Shown piece after piece: positions 18,977 to 23,002 of a stretch of 23,002 bases of DNA (its first letter is position 1; each line of letters begins with the position of its first letter). Position numbers and translations under genes: made by a program. The DNA is from a virus: positions 1 through 23,002 of the IMG/VR virus record IMGVR_UViG_3300010297_000089; one strand, 5' to 3'. The notes beneath the pieces were generated by a model, which was not told the origin of the DNA, did not search any database, and saw only the letters and a list, made by a program, of their open reading frames with translations.

Positions 18977-19142
18977 AATTTCTTTGGATGATATTAATAA
19001 ATCATTCGAATATGAGAGACAAGCAAGATTTATTGATTCTATGGATAACATTGATGATCTTAAAAATTTTGCAAAACTTTACTGTAAATTATACTTAAAG
19101 CAGCAAGAGGTCTTATCTATTTTTGAAATAAATAGTATTTAG
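18963..19142 (+). CDS. Small 59-residue protein, function unknown
   Basis: A short frame of 59 codons from ATG 18963 to TAG 19140-19142. It overlaps the end of the 66-codon gene by 14 bases in another frame and fills the gap before gp13. An AGGAG site 7 bases upstream supports the start. The protein is charged and predicted helical: an acidic N-terminus (MDLNEISLDDINKSFEYE), then probably a second helix with LKNFAKLYCKLYLKQQE. No signal peptide or membrane segment. I recall similar short proteins beside gene 13 in marine T4-like phages, but no function. The two-helix layout and the LYCKLYLKQQE stretch weakly recall NblA, the phycobilisome degradation adaptor of about 60 residues; this is a suggestion only. 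If it is not NblA-like, it is a hypothetical late protein. Confidence 0.75.
   Translation: MDLNEISLDDINKSFEYERQARFIDSMDNIDDLKNFAKLYCKLYLKQQEVLSIFEINSI
19127..19134 (+). promoter_or_regulatory. Candidate late promoter motif upstream of gp13
   Basis: AATAAATA matches 7 of 8 positions of the T4 late element TATAAATA and ends 29 bases before the gp13 ATG. It lies within the end of the 59-codon gene. gp13 follows a 21-base gap, and no Shine-Dalgarno sequence is seen. The AT-rich composition makes a chance match quite possible. Confidence 0.35.
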
Positions 19143-19163
19143 TAAAATAAACAATAAAATATA

Positions 19164-19994
19164 ATGGCAAAACCATCATCTAGGCAAGAACTTATTGATT
19201 ATTGTTTAAGGCGTTTGGGAGCCCCTGTTTTAGAGATTAATGTTGATGATGATCAAATAGATGATCTGGTTGACGATGCATTACAATATTTTAATGAGCG
19301 TCATTTTGATGGCGTTGAAAGAATGTACTTGAAGTACAAAATAACCCAAGGCGATGTTGATAGGGGAAAAGCAGATCCACCAAATGCAGTTGGAATAGTA
19401 ACAACTACTGCAACTTCAACTACCGGAACATCTTTCAATTGGTACGAAAATTCAAACTTTATTCAAATACCAGATTCTGTTATTGGTATTGAAAAAGTTT
19501 TTAAATTTGACACCAGTTCAATCTCTGGTGGTATGTTTAGTATAAAATATCAGTTATTTTTAAATGATTTATATTATTTTAATTCCGTAGAACTTCTTCA
19601 ATATTCTATGGTTAAAAGTTATTTAGAAGATATTGATTTCTTATTGACAACTGATAAGCAGATAAGATTTAATAAAAGACAAAATAGAATGTATTTAGAT
19701 ATTGATTGGGGGGCACAATCACCCGATACATATCTTGTTATAGATTGCTATAGGATTTTAAATCCTACAGAATTTACTAATGTATATAATGATAGTTTTT
19801 TAAAGCAATATTTAACCTCTTTAATTAAGCGCCAATGGGGTCAAAATTTAATTAAATTTAGGGGTGTAAAACTACCAGGTGGAATTGAATTGAATGGTAG
19901 AGAAATCTATGATGATGCAGAAAAAGAATTAGATTCTATTAAATCTAGAATGGCAATGGATTACGAACTTCCACCTTACGATTTTATTGGATAA
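19164..19994 (+). CDS. gp13: gp13-like neck (head completion) protein
   Basis: A 276-residue homologue of T4 gp13 (309 residues), which with gp14 forms the neck that closes the packaged head at the portal vertex and takes part in joining the tail. The N-terminal block DYCLRRLGAPVLEINVDDDQ, followed by DDALQYFNERHFDGVER, is the family signature and is close to the T4 sequence. Further matches are IRFNKRQNRMYLDIDW in the middle, KRQWGQNLIKFRGVKLPGG, and the C-terminal YELPPYDF. The ATG at 19164 puts the MAKPSSRQELIDYCL start in the usual place for marine phage gp13. Its stop overlaps the gp14 start by one base (TAATG), so the two are probably translationally coupled, which suits proteins that act together. 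A candidate late promoter lies just upstream. Confidence 0.95.
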   Translation: MAKPSSRQELIDYCLRRLGAPVLEINVDDDQIDDLVDDALQYFNERHFDGVERMYLKYKITQGDVDRGKADPPNAVGIVTTTATSTTGTSFNWYENSNFIQIPDSVIGIEKVFKFDTSSISGGMFSIKYQLFLNDLYYFNSVELLQYSMVKSYLEDIDFLLTTDKQIRFNKRQNRMYLDIDWGAQSPDTYLVIDCYRILNPTEFTNVYNDSFLKQYLTSLIKRQWGQNLIKFRGVKLPGGIELNGREIYDDAEKELDSIKSRMAMDYELPPYDFIG

Positions 19995-21430
19995 TGGCAT
20001 TAAATCCTTTTTTTCAACACGGTTCAGCAAGTGAACAGAGATTGATACAGCAACTGATCAATGAACAATTGAGGATGTATGGTATTGAAATTGGATACTT
20101 GCCCAGAAAATTTGTAAGAACTAATACAATAATCAGAGAAGTTGTATCATCCAAATTCAACGATACCTTTATGCTAGAGGCTTATTTAAGCACTTATGAA
20201 GGTCATACTGGATCTGGTGATATTCTAACTAAATTTGGAATGAGTTTAAAAGATGAATTAACATTAGTTATATCTAAAGAACGATTTGAAGATTTTATTT
20301 CGCCATTTTTAGAGTCGATGCCTGATGATGAAATTACAGTGTCTTCTAGACCAAGAGAAGGAGATTTAATTTATTTTCCTTTAGGTAGACGATTATTTGA
20401 AGTTAAATTTGTAGAGCACGAAAAACCATTTTATCAATTGGGACAATCATATGTTTATGAACTTCAATGTGAATTATTTGAATACCAGGATGAACTTGGT
20501 GGATATGATGGTCTTGATAGTACTCTAGATGAAATAGATGAATCATTGCAAAATGAGGGATATATTACTGCTCTAGAACTATTCCCATCGGTAACAACTG
20601 CTGAAGTTATTGGCGGAAACAACAATGGATCTACTGGATATGTAAGAAGAATTATAATGAATGATGATGGTTCTGGATATACATCTAGACCTAGAGTTGC
20701 AATTTCTACAGCGCCAGTTGGTGGTACCAATGCCTCAGCGGTTGCAATTACAACTTGCAGAAATGGTGTTTGCTCTATTCAGGAAATACTTTTAACCTCG
20801 ATAGGGTCTGGATATACAGTTACACCTACAGTTACAATTATTGGTGGAGGTGGAGTTGGTGCCGCAGCAACTGCTGAAATTGTAAATACTGCAAATTATT
20901 TTGGATTCTCTCCAACCAGTATCTCTAATGCTGGTAGTGGATATGTTTCAAAACCAACAGTTACTATAGAAGAACCACTTGGAGAACTTGCACCAATAAT
21001 TGATAGAAGACAGGCGTATGCAATTGGTGTCGTTGGAACAGGATCTTCGGTTGGTATTATAACTCAGATATTAATATCAGATGCTGGAATCGGGTATCAT
21101 TCAAATCCAACAGTTACAATATCAGCGCCTCCAGGAACCTCTGGAATTGGTACATTTATCTTTAATGAGGTTGTTACGGGACAAGTTTCAGGTACTAAAG
21201 CAAGAGTTAAAACTTGGAATAGTTCCAATTCAACAATTAGTCTTGGTATGCCATCTGGAGAATTTGTTTTGGGTGAAAATATTGTTGGAGCAGTATCTGG
21301 CGCTAGCTATAGTATTAAAGTTGTACAACCACAATCTTCAATCGATAAATATGAGCAGAACGATGAGATCGAACAAGAGGCAGATCTAATCATAGACTTT
21401 ACAGAATCAAATCCATTTGGAACTTACTAA
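19994..21430 (+). CDS. gp14: gp14-like neck protein with a large beta-repeat insertion
   Basis: A 478-residue homologue of T4 gp14 (256 residues), the partner of gp13 in the neck. The N-terminal part matches T4: EGDLIYFPLGRRLFEV near residue 122, PFYQLGQ near 145, and an acidic stretch after that. The last 29 residues (IDKYEQNDEIEQEAD ... ESNPFGTY) correspond in style to the T4 C-terminus (IDQYAEVDQINAEAE ... FESPF). Between them, about residues 216-446 have no counterpart in T4. They hold four G-x-G-Y repeats (at about 216-241, 262-286, 306-328 and 356-379) and one SGA-type module (about 391-446). The insert also has a close Cys pair in TTCRNGVCS. Both ends of the gene share one base with their neighbours (TAATG), implying coupling with gp13 and gp15. 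Confidence 0.93.
   Translation: MALNPFFQHGSASEQRLIQQLINEQLRMYGIEIGYLPRKFVRTNTIIREVVSSKFNDTFMLEAYLSTYEGHTGSGDILTKFGMSLKDELTLVISKERFEDFISPFLESMPDDEITVSSRPREGDLIYFPLGRRLFEVKFVEHEKPFYQLGQSYVYELQCELFEYQDELGGYDGLDSTLDEIDESLQNEGYITALELFPSVTTAEVIGGNNNGSTGYVRRIIMNDDGSGYTSRPRVAISTAPVGGTNASAVAITTCRNGVCSIQEILLTSIGSGYTVTPTVTIIGGGGVGAAATAEIVNTANYFGFSPTSISNAGSGYVSKPTVTIEEPLGELAPIIDRRQAYAIGVVGTGSSVGIITQILISDAGIGYHSNPTVTISAPPGTSGIGTFIFNEVVTGQVSGTKARVKTWNSSNSTISLGMPSGEFVLGENIVGAVSGASYSIKVVQPQSSIDKYEQNDEIEQEADLIIDFTESNPFGTY
20639..21330 (+). other. Beta-repeat insertion in gp14 (four G-x-G-Y units plus an SGA unit)
   Basis: The four units follow a shared pattern: a hydrophobic strand, [DN]-x-G-x-G-Y, then x(3)-P-x-V-x-I. 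Their cores read DDGSGYTSRPRVAI, SIGSGYTVTPTVTI, NAGSGYVSKPTVTI and DAGIGYHSNPTVTI. The last part (SGEFVLGENIVGAVSGASYSI) belongs to a second module type also seen in the DUF4815 protein. The block separates the gp14 core from its conserved C-terminal tail. Confidence 0.8.
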
Positions 21431-22479
21431 TGTTAGGAACTTATTACTATCACGAAATTATAAAAAAAACCATTACTGGTTTTGGAACTTTATTTAATCA
21501 AATTTACATTAAACATAAAGATTCAAATGATAATGATTATAGTGAAATGCGAGTTCCTTTAGCATATTCACCAATTCAGAAATTTTTAGCAAGATTGCAG
21601 CAGCAATCAAATTTAAATAAACCAGTTCAAATTACGTTACCAAGAATGTCATTTGAGATGGTTTCCTTAACATACGATCCATCCAGAAAAACTACAGTAA
21701 CACAAACTTTTAAGGCTGTTGATGCTAATAATAATGTGAAAAAGGTTTTTATGCCTGTTCCTTATAATATTGGATTTCAATTAAATATCTACACTAAATT
21801 GAATGAAGATGCTTTGCAAATAATTGAGCAAATATTACCATTTTTTCAACCTGGTTTTAATATTACAATCGATTTAGTAAGTTCTATTGGTGAAAAAAGG
21901 GACATTCCAGTAATATTGGATAATATAACATTTAAAGACGAATATGAGGGTGATTTTTCTACTAGAAGAGCATTAATTTACACATTATCATTTACAGCTA
22001 AGACATATCTATTCGGACCAATAGCAGATAGTACGGAAGGTCTTATCAAGAAAGTTCAAGTTGATCTTTATAGTAATACTGATACGATAAATGCTAGACG
22101 TGAAGTTCGGTATGTAGTAACACCTCAAGCAAGAAAAGATTATAATAATGATAACACATCGACTTTGATTTCGGATATTAGTGTATCTTCATTAATTTTA
22201 AATGTCAATTCAACAACTTCATTTGCAGTAGATGATAGGATTATTATTGATAATGAAATTATGTTAATTACAAATATTGTCGATGAGAATACATTAAATG
22301 TAAGGAGATCTTATGACAATACTACAGCAGCAGTACATTTATCAGATAGTGTTATTAATAAATTAACCGTACAGGATGATGCATTAATTGAACCAGATGA
22401 TGATTTTGGATTTAATGACGATTGGTATGATTTTTCAGACTCTAAATTGTATAGTCCAACACAACAAAGGGATATTTGA
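21430..22479 (+). CDS. gp15: gp15-like tail completion and sheath stabiliser protein
   Basis: A 349-residue homologue of T4 gp15 (272 residues), the terminator ring at the head-proximal end of the contractile tail; it stabilises the sheath and tube and binds the neck. Clear matches with T4 are IIEQILPFFQPGFNITI at about residues 130-146 (T4 IVEQILPYFQPHFNTTM), MRVPLAY, TLPRMSFEMVSLTYDP, KRDIPVIL, the TRRALIYTLSF stretch, and TEGLIK (T4 AEGLIR). The T4-like core ends near residue 220. The rest is an extension with a module at about 241-314 (DDRIIIDNEIMLI, then LNVRRSYDNTTAAVH) that is shared with the giant protein and the DUF4815 protein, followed by an acidic tail (EPDDDFGFNDDWYDFSD). The ATG overlaps the gp14 stop by one base. 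gp16 follows after 6 bases. Confidence 0.94.
   Translation: MLGTYYYHEIIKKTITGFGTLFNQIYIKHKDSNDNDYSEMRVPLAYSPIQKFLARLQQQSNLNKPVQITLPRMSFEMVSLTYDPSRKTTVTQTFKAVDANNNVKKVFMPVPYNIGFQLNIYTKLNEDALQIIEQILPFFQPGFNITIDLVSSIGEKRDIPVILDNITFKDEYEGDFSTRRALIYTLSFTAKTYLFGPIADSTEGLIKKVQVDLYSNTDTINARREVRYVVTPQARKDYNNDNTSTLISDISVSSLILNVNSTTSFAVDDRIIIDNEIMLITNIVDENTLNVRRSYDNTTAAVHLSDSVINKLTVQDDALIEPDDDFGFNDDWYDFSDSKLYSPTQQRDI
22150..22370 (+). other. C-terminal R-[GS]-x3-T-x3-H module of gp15
   Basis: The module has two parts: a strand pair around DRIIIDNEIMLITNIV, and a signature NVRRSYDNTTAAVHLSDSVI. Equivalent segments are IRDVIKIDDEYMKIVNVG with EVTRGFCGTASSAHTDGS in the giant protein (about nt 6541-6820), and YLKINNEILQYTNV with GVTRGQDNTVAFPHSVNS in the DUF4815 protein (about nt 17519-17782). 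The T4-like core of gp15 ends before it. Confidence 0.75.
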
Positions 22480-22485
22480 TAAATT

Positions 22486-22908
22486 ATGGCAAAAAATTAT
22501 GATTCTTTAGATAAAGCTTTAAGTATTGAAAGTAGTATTGTTGAGACACAGAAAAATTCTGAAAAAATTTCAATCGACCCAAATAATCCTTGCGACTTAA
22601 GCAAAGATTATGAATATACTAGAGCAAATTTATATTCACTAATTGAAAAAGGTCAAGAAGCAATTAATGGAATAATGGAACTTGCAGGAGAATCAGATTC
22701 TCCTAGGGCCTATGAAGTTGCCGGACAATTGATAAAAAGTGTTGGAGATGTTACAGATAAACTTATAGATCTCCAAAAGAAGTTAAAAGATGTTGAACAA
22801 ACAAAAGAAAAAACTACAAATAATGTCACTAATAATGCCTTGTTTGTAGGTTCAACTTCGGAATTATCTAAACTTTTAAAGCAAGGATTCCTAAATAATA
22901 AAGAATAG
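22486..22908 (+). CDS. gp16: gp16-like small terminase subunit
   Basis: A 140-residue homologue of T4 gp16 (164 residues), the ring-forming small terminase that recognises concatemeric DNA and stimulates the gp17 packaging motor. The central part is the predicted helical-hairpin core: DLSKDYEYTRANLYSLIEKG, then GIMELAGESDSPRAYEVAGQ (compare T4 ETAKNADSPRHMEVFATLM) and KLIDLQKKLKDVE. The C-terminus has NNVTNNALFVGSTSELSKLL, which matches T4 NIQNATVFMGSPTELMDEI. The N-terminal part is shorter than in T4. The ATG at 22486 is 6 bases after gp15 with no clear Shine-Dalgarno sequence. gp17 is not in the window and would be expected to the right. Confidence 0.93.
   Translation: MAKNYDSLDKALSIESSIVETQKNSEKISIDPNNPCDLSKDYEYTRANLYSLIEKGQEAINGIMELAGESDSPRAYEVAGQLIKSVGDVTDKLIDLQKKLKDVEQTKEKTTNNVTNNALFVGSTSELSKLLKQGFLNNKE
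22891..22897 (+). promoter_or_regulatory. Candidate late promoter motif upstream of the last gene
   Basis: CTAAATA, at the end of gp16, shares the TAAATA core with the T4 late element and ends 24 bases before the ATG at 22922. Its distance to the start codon is similar to that of the motifs before gp8 and gp13. It is inside coding sequence and short, so this remains a weak call. Confidence 0.3.
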
Positions 22909-22921
22909 ATTTTTTTCTAGA

Positions 22922-23002
22922 ATGAGTTGGTCTGAAAAATATAAAAAATCTATAGATTGTAATAATCCAAAGGGATTTTCACAAAAATCTCATTGTCAAG
23001 GG
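22922..23002 (+). CDS. N-terminus of a small protein with a CNNPKGFSQKSHCQG motif, cut by the right edge
   Basis: Only 27 codons are visible, starting at ATG 22922 (MSWSEKYKKSIDC, then the motif through Gly27). The start lies 13 bases after the gp16 stop. The stretch with Cys13 and Cys25 and a PKGFSQKSHCQG core is one I recall as recurrent in small basic proteins of marine phages. It does not resemble the N-terminus of T4 gp17, the large terminase expected here. Two readings are possible: a small gene inserted between 16 and 17, or an unusual N-terminal extension of gp17. The function of the motif is unknown to me. Confidence 0.7.
   Translation, partial: MSWSEKYKKSIDCNNPKGFSQKSHCQG

Noticed and set aside
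21081-21389. Open frame of 102 codons on the plus strand within gp14
   Set aside because: It is a shifted reading of the repetitive gp14 insertion, with low-complexity Leu/Gln-rich output and no start signals.
22887-22916. Rho-independent terminator after gp16 (run of seven T at 22910-22916)
   Set aside because: Only a four-base-pair stem (ATTC/GAAT) can be formed upstream, far too weak, and the next gene starts at once.
22922-23002. Calling the last frame gp17 (large terminase)
   Set aside because: The 27 visible residues do not resemble known gp17 N-termini and instead carry a motif of small marine phage proteins.

Overview
The window looks like part of the late (virion structure) region of a T4-like marine myovirus. 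The host could be a picocyanobacterium (Prochlorococcus or Synechococcus) or another marine bacterium such as SAR11; the sequence alone does not settle this. The DNA is strongly AT-rich. Every gene is on the + strand, and almost no base is non-coding: neighbours are separated by a few bases or overlap. I see no tRNA, mobile element, CRISPR array or integration gene.

Layout from left to right: (1) the 3' part of a giant structural gene, open at the left edge and coding for at least 3224 residues (2-9676). It has a YHYH-type domain and many short beta-repeat modules, and it sits where T4 carries gene 7. (2) gp8, a baseplate wedge protein (9699-11291). (3) A 2493-residue protein with a DUF4815-type N-terminus (11295-18776), in the place of T4 genes 9-12 and wac. 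(4) Two small overlapping genes of 66 and 59 codons (18776-18976 and 18963-19142); the second is too short for most ORF callers. (5) The neck and head-completion set gp13, gp14 and gp15 (19164-22479), linked by one-base TAATG stop/start overlaps. (6) gp16, the small terminase subunit (22486-22908). (7) The first 27 codons of a small gene with a Cys-containing motif common in marine phages (22922 onward, cut by the right edge). The order 8-(x)-13-14-15-16 is that of T4, and this synteny supports the individual calls.

Together these genes build the baseplate periphery (giant protein, gp8, DUF4815 protein), close the head and join it to the tail (gp13, gp14, gp15), and start DNA packaging (gp16). 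T4-type late promoter motifs (TATAAATA or close variants) lie just upstream of gp8, gp13 and the last gene, as expected for late transcription units.

The most interesting signal is not a new gene. A small set of repeat modules is shared across otherwise unrelated neighbouring proteins. A G-x-G-Y beta module occurs in the giant protein, gp8, the DUF4815 protein and a roughly 220-residue insertion in gp14. A second module ending in R-[GS]-x3-T-x3-H occurs in the giant protein, the DUF4815 protein and the C-terminal extension of gp15. A third, SGA-type module occurs in the DUF4815 protein and gp14. Compared with T4, gp8, gp14 and gp15 appear enlarged by these modules, which suggests module shuffling between adjacent virion genes.
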